Below, in pieces: positions 1 through 11,730 of a DNA stretch of 64,000 nt. A model generated the notes under the pieces. That model was not told where the DNA came from. It ran no database searches and was given only the letters and a program-made list of their open reading frames with translations. The stretch's first letter is position 1, and each line of letters starts with the position of its first letter. Location: contig DASPPB010000044.1 in the NCBI GenBank assembly GCA_035625725.1, positions 1-64,000 on the forward strand, given 5' to 3'. Position numbers and translations under genes: made by a program. Origin of the DNA: GJ-E10 sp035625725. Lineage in GTDB: Bacteria; Pseudomonadota; Gammaproteobacteria; Burkholderiales; Burkholderiaceae_F.

Positions 1-1
1 G

Positions 2-1390
2 ACGGATCCGGGCCTCGTCGAGCTACCGGACCGGGCGACCTTGCGTCGCTACGACCAGCCCGGACCGCGCTACACGTCCTACCCGACCGCGGATCGGTTC
101 GTCGAGGCCTTTGACGCGCGGGCCTATGGAGCGTGGCTTGCGGCACCCAATGGCGGCGGTGCGCGGCCCTTGTCCGTGTATGTCCACATCCCGTTTTGCA
201 ACACGATCTGCTATTACTGCGCTTGCAACAAGATCGTGACCAAGGACCACAGCAAGGCGGCTGAATATCTCGGTTTTCTGGAACGGGAGATCGATCTGGT
301 CAGCGGCCGGCTCAACGGGGAGCGGCGCGTCGAGCAACTGCACCTGGGGGGCGGTACGCCCACATACCTTTCGATCGAGGAGCTGCAGCGCGTCATGGTG
401 CTGCTGCGCGCACGCTTTGCCTTTGCGCAGCGAGGCGAATTCAGCATCGAGATCGACCCGCGTACGGCGCCTCCCGAGAAGGTCCAGGCGCTCGCCTCGC
501 TGGGCTTTAATCGACTGTCGATCGGGGTGCAGGATTTCGACCGTGACGTGCAGCTGGCAGTCAACCGGGAGCAAAGCCTGGAGATCACGCGCGCGAGCAT
601 CGAGGAGGCGCGCGCCGCGGGTTTTCAGTCGGTCAACCTTGACCTGATCTACGGGTTGCCGCGCCAGACCGCGGCGAGCTTCTCGACCACGCTCGATCGC
701 GTTTTGGAACTCGCACCCGACCGCATCGCGCTGTACCACTACGCGCACCTGCCCGAGCGCTTCAAGCCCCAGCGGCGCATCGACACCTCGGCCCTGCCCT
801 CGCCGCAGGAGAAGCTCACGATCATGATCGAAGCGATCCGGCGTCTGGGCGCGGCCGGCTACGAGTACATCGGCATGGACCACTTTGCGAAGTCCGATGA
901 CGAGCTCGCGCGTGCCCAGCGTCAAGGACGGCTGCACCGCAACTTCCAGGGCTACAGCACCCGTCCGGACTACGACCTGATCGGGCTGGGCGTCTCGGCC
1001 ATCAGCAAGGTGGGACCGACCTACGCGCAAAATGTGCGCGCCCTGGAGGACTACTACGAGTGTCTGCGCGCTGGCGTGATACCGACGCAGCGCGGCATCC
1101 AGCTCAATGCCGATGACCTTGTGCGGCGCGCGGTGATCATGGCGCTGATGTGCCATTTTCAGGTCGCCAAGGAATCGATCGCCACCGCCCACCTGGTCGA
1201 CTTCGACGTGTACTTCGCCAGCGAGCTGGCGGAGCTCAAGTCCTATGAAGAGGCGGGACTCGTGGAATGCAGCGAGGACTGGATCAGCGTCACGCCGAAG
1301 GGCAAGCTGCTGGTGCGGGCGCTGGCCATGGTCTTTGACCGCTATCTGCGCAACGATCAGCGCGCCCGTCCGTACTCGAAGATCGTCTGA
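2..1390 (+). CDS. hemN: Oxygen-independent coproporphyrinogen III oxidase (5'-truncated by window edge)
   Basis: Radical-SAM enzyme that oxidatively decarboxylates coproporphyrinogen III to protoporphyrinogen IX in haem synthesis without oxygen. The reading frame is open to the left edge with no convincing start codon. A TTG at 41 is in frame, but family members have extra residues before the conserved GPRYTSYPTADRF segment, so the true start probably lies outside the window. The iron-sulfur/SAM motif reads IPFCNTICYYCAC, with the extra HemN-type cysteine. HLGGGTPTYL, GVQDF, DLIYGLP and GMDHFA are further HemN signatures. The C-terminal HemN domain is complete and ends in a TGA. The product is cytoplasmic. 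Identification is very secure; only the N-terminus is unknown. Confidence 0.96.
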   Translation, partial: TDPGLVELPDRATLRRYDQPGPRYTSYPTADRFVEAFDARAYGAWLAAPNGGGARPLSVYVHIPFCNTICYYCACNKIVTKDHSKAAEYLGFLEREIDLVSGRLNGERRVEQLHLGGGTPTYLSIEELQRVMVLLRARFAFAQRGEFSIEIDPRTAPPEKVQALASLGFNRLSIGVQDFDRDVQLAVNREQSLEITRASIEEARAAGFQSVNLDLIYGLPRQTAASFSTTLDRVLELAPDRIALYHYAHLPERFKPQRRIDTSALPSPQEKLTIMIEAIRRLGAAGYEYIGMDHFAKSDDELARAQRQGRLHRNFQGYSTRPDYDLIGLGVSAISKVGPTYAQNVRALEDYYECLRAGVIPTQRGIQLNADDLVRRAVIMALMCHFQVAKESIATAHLVDFDVYFASELAELKSYEEAGLVECSEDWISVTPKGKLLVRALAMVFDRYLRNDQRARPYSKIV

Positions 1391-1393
1391 GTA

Positions 1394-1423
1394 CGGATGC
1401 CACGCCCTGCGGCGTGCCGTCCG
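1394..1423 (+). terminator. Strong hairpin between hemN and alaS
   Basis: A 13-pair stem with one mismatch and one G-T pair around a four-base CTGC loop starts four bases after the hemN stop. No T-run follows, so classical intrinsic termination is doubtful. It may protect or end the hemN transcript. The alaS start is 74 bases further on. Confidence 0.3.
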
Positions 1424-1496
1424 AAGGACCAGTATCATGTGCGGTTGAAGTGCGAACCGTGCCGCTGCCTGCCGTCTGGGCGGGAGCCGGGATTTC

Positions 1497-4136
<2,640 letters not shown>

Positions 4137-4203
4137 ATGCACCTGGCAAGCGTGACAGCGATCGGAAACCAGACGGCGAAGGCAATATTGCAGGAGCTAA
4201 CAG

Positions 4204-4455
4204 ATGAGCGCACCGGCACCAACCGCTGAAAAATTCGACCGCGAGGTCGACGCGCGGGGCTTGAACTGTCCGCTGCCGATTCTGCGCGCCAAAAAGGCGC
4301 TTGCGGAGTTGCACAGCGGAGAGGTGCTCAAGATCGTGTGCACGGACCCCGGTTCCGTGCGCGACTTCCAGGCCTTCGCTCGCCAGACGGGCAACATACT
4401 GCTGCGTCAGGTGACGGTCGAGAAGGAGTACCTGCACTTCTTGCAGCGGCGCTGA
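4204..4455 (+). CDS. TusA/SirA-family sulfur carrier protein
   Basis: Small 83-residue protein of the TusA family. The key motif is LNCPLPILRAKKAL, giving the conserved CPxP with the persulfide-carrying cysteine at residue 22. In the family this cysteine relays sulfur from a cysteine desulfurase to tRNA thiolation, molybdenum-cofactor or sulfur-oxidation enzymes. Which pathway is served here cannot be decided from context. It starts 67 bases after alaS on the same strand, preceded by AGGAGCTAACAG, a good ribosome binding site. The size and the single-domain alpha/beta layout match the family. Confidence 0.9.
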   Translation: MSAPAPTAEKFDREVDARGLNCPLPILRAKKALAELHSGEVLKIVCTDPGSVRDFQAFARQTGNILLRQVTVEKEYLHFLQRR

Positions 4456-4516
4456 CGCGTGCTCGGGGCGCGGTTGGGAACGCGGCCGCAGTTCTTGGGG
4501 AAACGAGAAAAACAAG

Positions 4517-4912
4517 ATGTTCCGACGCCTGATCCTGCTTGCCCTGCTCGCACTGCTCGGGGGCGGCTCGCTGTATCTCACATTTGTCCTGAACTGGTCG
4601 TACTCAAGCGGCGAGCGCGCCGGCTGGATCCAGAAATTCAGCCGCAAGGGCTGGCTGTGCAAGACCTGGGAGGGTGAACTCATCATGGTGTCGCTGCCCG
4701 GATCCATGCCGGAGAAGTTCCCGTTTACCGTACGCGACGAGGCGGTCGCAGCGCGGGTCACGCAGGCCATCGGTCAGCGGGTGAACCTGCACTACGACGA
4801 GCACCTGGGCTTGCCCGGAACGTGCTTTGGCGACACCGACTACTGGGTCAACGCGGTGACCGTGGTGCCGGAGCCGCCGGCCACGCATCCTTCCGCAGCC
4901 TCGCCCCAATAG
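4517..4912 (+). CDS. Small membrane-anchored protein, conserved, unknown function
   Basis: A 131-residue protein with one N-terminal hydrophobic segment (about residues 4-27), serving as signal anchor or uncleaved signal peptide, and a short soluble domain. The soluble part contains SSGERAGWIQKFSRKGWLC, then CKTWEGEL, and a second cysteine in GLPGTCFGDTDYW, so a disulfide is possible if it is exported. I recall similar proteins in Burkholderiales, sometimes mislabelled as a dehydrogenase; nothing here supports an enzyme. It lies 61 bases after the TusA-like gene and converges on valS. The gap to valS holds a short GCGGGC/GCCCGC hairpin near 4922-4935. Confidence 0.8.
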   Translation: MFRRLILLALLALLGGGSLYLTFVLNWSYSSGERAGWIQKFSRKGWLCKTWEGELIMVSLPGSMPEKFPFTVRDEAVAARVTQAIGQRVNLHYDEHLGLPGTCFGDTDYWVNAVTVVPEPPATHPSAASPQ

Positions 4913-4956
4913 GGCCTTTGCGCGGGCGCGCCCGCAGCGGTGCCGGCGCGAGACGA

Positions 4957-7812
4957 CTAGGACGTCGGCAGGCGCGCGAGTTCCTCTTGCACGCGCTCGA
5001 GACCCTGCGCAAAGCGCGCGAGCCGCTCGCGCTCCTGCTCGACGATCGCCGCCGGAGCGCGCTCGACAAACGTGGGGGTCGACAAGCGCCCCTGCGCCTT
5101 GGCGATCTCGGTTTGCAGGCGCGCAACCTCCTTGGCCAGACGCGCGCGCTCGGCCGAGACGTCCACCGGCACGCGCAATAAAAACCGATACGCACCCACG
5201 ACCGCCACGGACGCATTTCCAAGCTGTTGGGCGCCGGCCAGATCGTCTTGCGCCTGCACCGATTCCAGCCGCGCCAGAGCCATCAAATAGGGTGAAAACG
5301 CCTGGACTTGCGGGCTGCCAGGCGCAATGACCATCGGCACCTTCGCGGCGGGTGCAAGGGCCATTTCCCCCCGCAGGTTGCGGGCCGCGTCGACCAACTC
5401 CTTGAGGGCACGCACCTGGGCGTCGGCGGCCGCGTCCACGCGTGCGGGCTCGGCGCGAGGATAGGCCTGGATCATGATCGATGTCTGCTGCGCGCCCGCG
5501 CGCGTGCCGGCCGGAACGGAAACCTTCTGCCAGAGCTCTTCGGTGATGAAGGGAATGATCGGGTGCGCCAAGCGCAGCAGGACCTCGAGGACTTGCACCA
5601 GCGTCTGGCAGGTAGCGTGCTGCTGCGCCGGGCTGCCGGTGGCGAGCTGCACTTTGGCGAGCTCCAGATACCAGTCGCAATATTGCTCCCACACGAAGCG
5701 GTAGATCGCCTGGGCGACGTTGTCGAGGCGGTAATCGGCAAATCCCTTTTCGACCTCGGCCACGGTGCGCTGCAATTCGCCCACGATCCACCGGTCGACG
5801 AAGGACAGCTCGCCCGCGACGGCCGGGCTGCTGCAGTCGCGGTCCTGGACGTGCATCAGCACAAAGCGCGTGGCGTTCCACAGCTTGTTGCAAAAGTTGC
5901 GATACCCCTCGCAGCGCTTGAAGTCGAAATTGATGTTGCGCCCCAGCGTCGCATACGCCGCCATGGTGAAACGCAGCGCATCGGCGCCATAGCCTGGCAT
6001 CCCCTGGGGGAATTCGCGGCGCAGCCGCTGTTCGACCTTGGGGGCGTCCTCCGGCCGGCGCAAGCCGGCTGTGTTCTTGCGCACCAGCGCATCGAGGTCA
6101 ATGCCGTCGAGCAAGTCAACGGGGTCGATCGTGTTGCCCTCGGACTTGCTCATCTTCTTGCCCTCAGCGTCGCGCACGATGCCGTGGATGTAGACATCGC
6201 GAAACGGGATCCGGCCGGTGAAGTGCGTGGTCATAACGACCATGCGCGCTACCCAGAAGAACAAAATTTCGTGCCCGGTCACAAGTACCGAGGAGGGCAG
6301 GTAGCGATCGTAGGCGGCGCGATCGGCGAGCTCGGAGTGCAGCGAGCCGAAGGTGGAAAACGGCACGAGCGCCGAGGAAAACCAAGTGTCGAGCACGTCG
6401 GGATCGCGCCGCAGCACTCCCCCGGAACCGGCCGCCTGCGCCTTGCCGCGGGCCTCCTCCTCGCTGCGCGCAACCCAGATGCGGCCCTGTTCATCATGCC
6501 AGGCGGGGATCTGATGCCCCCACCAGAGCTGGCGCGAAATGCACCAGTCCTGGACGTTGGTGAGCCACTGGCGGTACACCGCGCGCCACTGTTCGGGAAC
6601 GATGCGGATGGCGCCGCTCTCGACGGCATCGAGCGCTGCCTGGGCGAGGGACTTGCCCGCATTGGGTGCGCCGGGGGGCGTGGGCTTGCTCATCGCCACG
6701 TACCACTGGTCGGAGAGCATGGGCTCGACCACCTCGCCGGTGCGCTCGCAGCGAGGAACGGTCATGCGATGGGGTTTCTCCGAAACAAGCAGCCCGGCAG
6801 CGCGCAGCTCGGAGAGCACGGCCTTGCGGGCTGCGTAGCGATCCAGGCCACGAAAGCGCGCCGGCGCATTGGCGTTGATCGTCGCGGTGGGCGTGAAGAT
6901 GTTGCGCGGGGTCAGACCGTGGCGCTGGGCAACCGCGAAGTCGTTAAAGTCATGCGCCGGCGTGATTTTCACGCAACCCGTGCCAAAGGCTGCATCGACG
7001 AAGGTGTCGCCGATGACGGGAATCGTGCGTTCGCACAGCGGCAGCTGCACGTGCGTGCCAATCCGCGCGCCGTAGCGGGGGTCCGCCGGGTGCACCGCCA
7101 GCGCGACGTCGCCAAGCAGCGTCTCGGGGCGCGTCGTGGCCACGACGAGGCCTGGCCCAGCGTCGAGGTCGGGGTAGCGAATCTCCCAGAGCCGCCCCTC
7201 TTCTTCTTGCGACTCCACTTCGAGGTCGGAGACCGCCGTCTGCAGCTTGGGATCCCAATTGACAAGCCGCTGGCCGCGATAGATCAAGCCCTGCTCGTAG
7301 AGACGAACGAAGGTCTCGATCACCGCGCGGGAACGGACCTCGTCCATCGTGAAGTACGTGCGCTTCCAGTCGCAGGAGTCGCCCAGGCGCCGCATCTGCT
7401 GCAAAATCGTGTCGCCGGAATATTCCTTCCACTGCCAGACTCTGCGGACGAACTCTTCGCGCTGCATCTCTTGGCGGCGCAACCCCTGCACTTCGAGCTG
7501 GCGCTCCACGACGATCTGAGTGGCAATGCCCGCGTGGTCGATGCCCGGCAGCCAAAGGGTGTTGTAGCCCAGCATGCGGTGGTAACGGGTCAGCGCGTCC
7601 ATGATGGTCTGGTTAAACGCGTGGCCCATGTGCAATATGCCGGTGACGTTGGGCGGCGGCAACTGAATGCCGAAGGACGGAGCGTGCGGCTGCGCGCCCG
7701 CGTCGAAGTAGCCGCGTGCCTCCCAGAGGGGATACCAACGACGCTCGATTTCGCTTGGGTCGAAGCTCTTTGGCAGCGCGCTTGCCGGTGTTGCGACTGC
7801 GGAAGCCGTCAA
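4957..7812 (-). CDS. valS: Valyl-tRNA synthetase
   Basis: Class Ia synthetase charging tRNA-Val in the cytoplasm. It has 951 residues, the usual length. The HIGH-type motif is HMGH at residues 61-64 and the KMSKS loop lies near residue 555 within EGKKMSKSEGN. The CP1 editing domain (TTRPETLLGDVALAVHP) is present, as is the C-terminal coiled-coil arm with many Arg, Glu and Leu residues. The ATG overlaps the stop codon of the upstream DUF2486 gene by four bases (ATGA), so translation is probably coupled. It is the last gene of the pepA-holC-DUF2486-valS group. Confidence 0.98.
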   Translation of the reverse strand: MTASAVATPASALPKSFDPSEIERRWYPLWEARGYFDAGAQPHAPSFGIQLPPPNVTGILHMGHAFNQTIMDALTRYHRMLGYNTLWLPGIDHAGIATQIVVERQLEVQGLRRQEMQREEFVRRVWQWKEYSGDTILQQMRRLGDSCDWKRTYFTMDEVRSRAVIETFVRLYEQGLIYRGQRLVNWDPKLQTAVSDLEVESQEEEGRLWEIRYPDLDAGPGLVVATTRPETLLGDVALAVHPADPRYGARIGTHVQLPLCERTIPVIGDTFVDAAFGTGCVKITPAHDFNDFAVAQRHGLTPRNIFTPTATINANAPARFRGLDRYAARKAVLSELRAAGLLVSEKPHRMTVPRCERTGEVVEPMLSDQWYVAMSKPTPPGAPNAGKSLAQAALDAVESGAIRIVPEQWRAVYRQWLTNVQDWCISRQLWWGHQIPAWHDEQGRIWVARSEEEARGKAQAAGSGGVLRRDPDVLDTWFSSALVPFSTFGSLHSELADRAAYDRYLPSSVLVTGHEILFFWVARMVVMTTHFTGRIPFRDVYIHGIVRDAEGKKMSKSEGNTIDPVDLLDGIDLDALVRKNTAGLRRPEDAPKVEQRLRREFPQGMPGYGADALRFTMAAYATLGRNINFDFKRCEGYRNFCNKLWNATRFVLMHVQDRDCSSPAVAGELSFVDRWIVGELQRTVAEVEKGFADYRLDNVAQAIYRFVWEQYCDWYLELAKVQLATGSPAQQHATCQTLVQVLEVLLRLAHPIIPFITEELWQKVSVPAGTRAGAQQTSIMIQAYPRAEPARVDAAADAQVRALKELVDAARNLRGEMALAPAAKVPMVIAPGSPQVQAFSPYLMALARLESVQAQDDLAGAQQLGNASVAVVGAYRFLLRVPVDVSAERARLAKEVARLQTEIAKAQGRLSTPTFVERAPAAIVEQERERLARFAQGLERVQEELARLPTS

Positions 7813-8426
7813 ATCTGTCCTCGATTGGAGTTGCGCAGCCGCTCGAGCTCGGAGTGCACGGCGCGCTCGACGATCTCGCGCAAGGAGGCGGCAATCGCCA
7901 TCCGGGTCTCGGTTGCAAGGCTGCTCAAAACGCGATCAATCGCGGCGCTCATGCGGTTGCGAACGATCGCCTCGACATCGCGCGGCAGCTGCTCTGCGAT
8001 TTCGCGCAAGATCGCCGTTCGCAGCTCGATCTCGATGCGCGCCCAGTGGCGGCTGTCGACGGCAACGCGCGGCGCCGCAGCCGGCGGGGCCGCGGCTGCG
8101 GGAGCCGGCCCCGCGCTCGTTGCTCCCAGCACACTGACTTGCGCGCGCGGCGCAACCGCCTCCTGCGCGGCCGGCGCTGCCGTCGCAGGCACGGGCGCCG
8201 CAGCCGCCGCGGGCGGCGCACCGGGCCGCGGGGGCGGATTGGGCAGCGCGGTGAGTCCCTGAAACAGGCTCTGCGGGCTTCGCAGGGTCGAGTCAATGAG
8301 CGGCAGGGTCGTGTCGAAATCCAGCGGGGGCAGACCCAGGCGGTCGGTGAGCACGGGGATCGACCCGTCCTCGGCCGGTTTGTCCGGCGGGGCAGGCGGC
8401 GTTGGCTGCTTCGGCGGTGTATTCAT
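7809..8426 (-). CDS. DUF2486-type Pro/Ala-rich protein between holC and valS
   Basis: A 205-residue protein of unknown function. Roughly the first 120 residues are low-complexity Pro/Ala-rich sequence with short acidic patches (AEDGSIPVLTD, TLPLIDSTLRS). The last 75 residues form a charged, probably helical domain (RHWARIEIELRTAILREIAE onward). The start at 8426 (MNTPPKQ) was chosen over a longer in-frame start at 8450. It begins 30 bases after holC and overlaps valS by four bases. I recall proteins of this kind between holC and valS in Burkholderia, annotated DUF2486; this is from memory of gene order and composition. A structural or scaffold role is possible, but nothing shows it. Confidence 0.75.
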   Translation of the reverse strand: MNTPPKQPTPPAPPDKPAEDGSIPVLTDRLGLPPLDFDTTLPLIDSTLRSPQSLFQGLTALPNPPPRPGAPPAAAAAPVPATAAPAAQEAVAPRAQVSVLGATSAGPAPAAAAPPAAAPRVAVDSRHWARIEIELRTAILREIAEQLPRDVEAIVRNRMSAAIDRVLSSLATETRMAIAASLREIVERAVHSELERLRNSNRGQI

Positions 8427-8456
8427 CGCGGCGTACCCTTGGAGGCGCACTGGCGC

Positions 8457-8900
8457 TTACGATATACCGATCTCGTGCGCAACTGCGGAAAAGCCGGCGT
8501 CCCGATAGGCCCGAAACCGCGTCCGCCCGAGGGCCCGCTGCTGCGGATCGGCGGAGACGACATCGATCACCCGATCGAACTGTGGGAACCAGTCGGCAAA
8601 CTGCGGCGCCGGCTCGTCGTCGAGCAGAAGCAGCAAATCGCGCCGCGCCGCGGGCGGGGTGCGGCAAAGCCATACCGGCGTGTGCGCGGCCAGGGGCGAA
8701 GGCAGGTCGACATGCGGCAGAAAGTCGAGCGCCGAAAATGTCCACAGAGCCAGGTCCAAGCGCGAGCGGCGCTCGTCGTCGCGGCAAAAAACCAGCACCG
8801 TGTGGCCGGCGCCGCGCGCTTTGCGCACGACGCGGCAGGCGTAGGCGATGCAGTGCTCCACGTTGACGTGAAAATCGATCGTAGGAGCCAATTGGGCCAT
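8457..8900 (-). CDS. holC: DNA polymerase III subunit chi
   Basis: The chi subunit links the clamp loader to single-stranded DNA-binding protein at the replication fork. The 147-residue product starts MAQLAPTIDFHVNV and shows the family features: VLVFCRDDERRSRLDLALWT, the FLPHV segment, RRDLLLLL, and the C-terminal RFRAYRDAGF pattern. An alternative start at 8939 would add 13 residues and overlap the pepA stop in a TGATG junction, which is attractive for coupling. I prefer 8900 because family members begin just before the IDFH segment. It lies in the same direction as pepA and the DUF2486 gene. Confidence 0.88.
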   Translation of the reverse strand: MAQLAPTIDFHVNVEHCIAYACRVVRKARGAGHTVLVFCRDDERRSRLDLALWTFSALDFLPHVDLPSPLAAHTPVWLCRTPPAARRDLLLLLDDEPAPQFADWFPQFDRVIDVVSADPQQRALGRTRFRAYRDAGFSAVAHEIGIS

Positions 8901-8938
8901 GGACTTCGGGCCAGGTTGCGTGCAGCTCGTCAGGCCCA

Positions 8939-10435
8939 TCAGCCGGCCCGCGAGAGCACAAACTCGGTGAGCAAGGGCACGGGGCGTCCGGTGGCGCCCT
9001 TGGCGGCGCCGCTGCGGTACGCAGTGCCCGCGATGTCGAGGTGCGCCCAGCGCTCGTCCTTGACAAAGCGCGCAAGAAAGCATGCGGCGGTGATCGCCCC
9101 CGCGTTGGCCGGGGTGCCGATATTGGCCATGTCCGCAAAATTGGACTTGAGCTGCTCCTGATAGTCCTCGTCGAGCGGCATGCGCCAGACCGAATCGCCG
9201 GCGGCCTTGGCGGCCGACAACAGTTCGGCGGCAAGCGCCTCGTCTTTGGAAAACAGACCCGAGTGCACGTTGCCCAGGGCCACGACACAGGCGCCCGTAA
9301 GGGTTGCGATGTCAATGATCGCGGCGGGGTGAAAGCGCTGCACGTAGGTGAGCGCATCGCAAAGGATCAAGCGGCCCTCGGCGTCCGTATTGAGGATTTC
9401 GATGGTCTGGCCCGACATCGAGGTGACGATGTCCCCGGGTTTGGTCGCCCGGCCCGAGGGCAAATTCTCGCAGGCGGGAATAACCCCGACCACATTGATT
9501 CTAGGCTTGAGCTCGGCGATGGCGCGCAGGGTCCCCAGCACCGCCGCGGCGCCGCACATGTCGAACTTCATCTCGTCCATCTGCGCGCCGGGCTTGAGCG
9601 AAATTCCCCCCGAGTCAAAGGTGATGCCCTTGCCGACGAGCGCGATCGGATGAGCAAAGCCGCGGCCACCGGCGCCCCGGTAGCGCAGCACGATAAAGCG
9701 CGGCGCCTGCTCCGAGCCGCGCGTGACCGACAAAAACGATCCCATGCGCAGCGCGGCGATTCGGGGCCGGTCGAGGACCTGCGCATTGAGACGCCATTCG
9801 CGCGCAAGCGCCCGTGCCTCTCTGGCCAAGTAATCGGGCGTGCACACATTGGCCGGCAGGTTGCCCAGCCGCTTGGCCAGTTCCACTCCATTGGCGATGG
9901 CCTCGCCTTGTCGCAGGGCGTTCTCCACCGCTCGATCGCGCTGCGGCACGAGCCAGAAAACTTGCAGTCTTCGACGCGATTCGCGCTCGGCCCCGGAGGC
10001 CTTCGTCTTGAGCTCGTCGCTGCGAAATCGCGTGGCGCGCGCGGCGCCCACCAGGGCGCGCGCCGCCCAACTCTCGGTGCGCTCGAGCACCTTCCATTCG
10101 GCGGCGGCAAAGGCAAGTGTGTGCACCCCGGCCCCGCAGCCGCGCACGGTGGCGGCGACCGCCTCGCCGAAGGCCTTGTCGCCGAAATCGCTCGATTTGC
10201 CCAGGCCGACGAGCGCAAGTCTGCCGCAGCCCACGCCGCGCAAGGCCCGCAGCACCAGCAGCGAGCCGCGCTTGCCCTTCATGTCGCCACTGGCCATTGC
10301 GGCGCGTATCGCTCCGCCCGTAGCGTGGTCCACGCGCCGGGCGCTGGGCGTCATTCCCTTGTCCTCGAAGATTCCCACCGCGAGGCAATCGACCCTGACT
10401 GATTCGGGCGCCGCGTTCTTCGTGCTAAATTCCAT
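8939..10435 (-). CDS. pepA: Leucyl aminopeptidase (M17 family)
   Basis: Cytosolic di-metal aminopeptidase removing N-terminal residues from peptides. PepA proteins also act as DNA-binding regulators in some bacteria; no evidence on that here. The product has 498 residues from the ATG at 10435 (MEFSTKNA). The metal and catalytic motifs are all present: GKGITFDSGGISLKP, DEMKFDMCGAA and NTDAEGRLILCDAL. The frame stays open upstream for about 600 bases into lptF, but that is a GC-rich shadow of the divergent gene. The divergent pepA/lptF arrangement is the standard one. Confidence 0.96.
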   Translation of the reverse strand: MEFSTKNAAPESVRVDCLAVGIFEDKGMTPSARRVDHATGGAIRAAMASGDMKGKRGSLLVLRALRGVGCGRLALVGLGKSSDFGDKAFGEAVAATVRGCGAGVHTLAFAAAEWKVLERTESWAARALVGAARATRFRSDELKTKASGAERESRRRLQVFWLVPQRDRAVENALRQGEAIANGVELAKRLGNLPANVCTPDYLAREARALAREWRLNAQVLDRPRIAALRMGSFLSVTRGSEQAPRFIVLRYRGAGGRGFAHPIALVGKGITFDSGGISLKPGAQMDEMKFDMCGAAAVLGTLRAIAELKPRINVVGVIPACENLPSGRATKPGDIVTSMSGQTIEILNTDAEGRLILCDALTYVQRFHPAAIIDIATLTGACVVALGNVHSGLFSKDEALAAELLSAAKAAGDSVWRMPLDEDYQEQLKSNFADMANIGTPANAGAITAACFLARFVKDERWAHLDIAGTAYRSGAAKGATGRPVPLLTEFVLSRAG

Positions 10436-10609
10436 CGCAGTTGTCTCACCCCACCTCGAGCGGCGCATCGTGCAGCGACCGAAGCTCCCGAGCCGATTCT
10501 CCTGCGGCGCTGTTGACCCTGCCGGGCGCGGGCGAAGCGCGCCGGGCGTTGGCCCGCAGGCTTGTGCGGCACAGGCCAAAGCTTGCCAGTATAGAGCCTG
10601 CCGCGGCCG

Positions 10610-11728
10610 GTGGCGCGCTTGGCGCTGATCTTTCGACGCGCCATCGTCCAGGAGATCGCCAACAACGCCGGGGCGGTCTTCTCGGTGCTGTTTTGCATCG
10701 TCTTCACCCAGGTCCTGGTGCGATTGCTGGGCGAGGCAGCAAGCGGCGACGTCGACACCAAAGCGCTGTTTTCCATCGTCGCGCTCTCGACGCTCACGAA
10801 TCTGCCCTTGATACTGACGCTCAGCGTGTTCATCGCCGTGCTGATTGCCGTCTCGCGTGCCTTTCGCGACTCCGAGATGGTCGTGTGGTTCACCGCCGGG
10901 CAAAGCCTCCTTGCCTGGGTGCGCCCCGTACTGCGCTTTACGCTGCCCATTGCCTGCGTGGTGGCGACGCTGGCGCTGTTTGTGTCGCCTTGGGCCGAAC
11001 GCGCGATCGCCGAGGCGCGACAGCGCTTTGAACACCGCGACGACGTAAGTAAAGTCACGCCCGGGAGGTTCATCGAGTCAGCGGCCTCCGAGCGGGTTTT
11101 CTTTGTGGAGAACCTCGATGTCGAGACCGGGCGGGTGCAAAGCGTGTTTGCGAGCCAGCACTCCGCAGACCACGAAAGCATCATCGTGGCCGCGCGCGGC
11201 GAGCTCGAGACCCACGCGGACGGTGCACGTTTTCTGGTTTTGAGCCACGGCCGGCGCTACGAAGGCTCGCCCGGCGTAGCCGAGAACCGCGTGCTCGAGT
11301 TCGAGCGCTACGCGATCCGGCTCGATGTGCAGCCCGAGGCGCCGCTTACCATCGAAAATGCGCGCGCCTTCACGACCCTGCAGCTGCTCGCCGACCCGAG
11401 CGTGCGCAATTTGGGCGAGCTGCTCGGGCGCATCGCGCTGCCGATAGCCACGATCGTACTGGCGCTGCTCGCCGTGCCGCTGTCGTACGTCAATCCGCGC
11501 GTAGGACGCTCGGCCAATTTGATCCTGGCCACCTTGCTTGCGCTTCTCTACCTCAATTCGATCCAGATCATGCAGGCCTCCGTGCAGCATGAGCGGCTCC
11601 GGTTTGCCACGGCCGTGTGGCTGGCCCATGCCGTCGCCTTTGTGCTCATCACGGCCCTGTTCGTGCGGCGCGTGTACCTGCGGCGCTGGCTGCCGCGTTG
11701 GCCGCGCTTGGCGCGGGCGGGACGATAG
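10610..11728 (+). CDS. lptF: LPS export ABC transporter permease LptF
   Basis: Inner-membrane permease of the LptB2FG complex that extracts lipopolysaccharide from the membrane and passes it to LptC. It has 372 residues with three N-terminal membrane segments, a periplasmic beta-jellyroll region (about residues 135-265, containing VFFVENL and RYEGSPGVAENRVLEFERY) and three C-terminal segments. The start is a GTG. The family start motif LIFRRAIVQEI follows within six residues, so a nearby TTG at 10619 is an alternative. Two bases separate its stop from the lptG start, so the two form one operon. Confidence 0.95.
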   Translation: MARLALIFRRAIVQEIANNAGAVFSVLFCIVFTQVLVRLLGEAASGDVDTKALFSIVALSTLTNLPLILTLSVFIAVLIAVSRAFRDSEMVVWFTAGQSLLAWVRPVLRFTLPIACVVATLALFVSPWAERAIAEARQRFEHRDDVSKVTPGRFIESAASERVFFVENLDVETGRVQSVFASQHSADHESIIVAARGELETHADGARFLVLSHGRRYEGSPGVAENRVLEFERYAIRLDVQPEAPLTIENARAFTTLQLLADPSVRNLGELLGRIALPIATIVLALLAVPLSYVNPRVGRSANLILATLLALLYLNSIQIMQASVQHERLRFATAVWLAHAVAFVLITALFVRRVYLRRWLPRWPRLARAGR

Positions 11729-11730
11729 GC

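Noticed and set aside
5308..8262. A very long open frame on the plus strand opposite valS
   Set aside because: It is the mirror of valS in a high-GC genome. The residue content is typical of an antisense frame and valS has all motifs.
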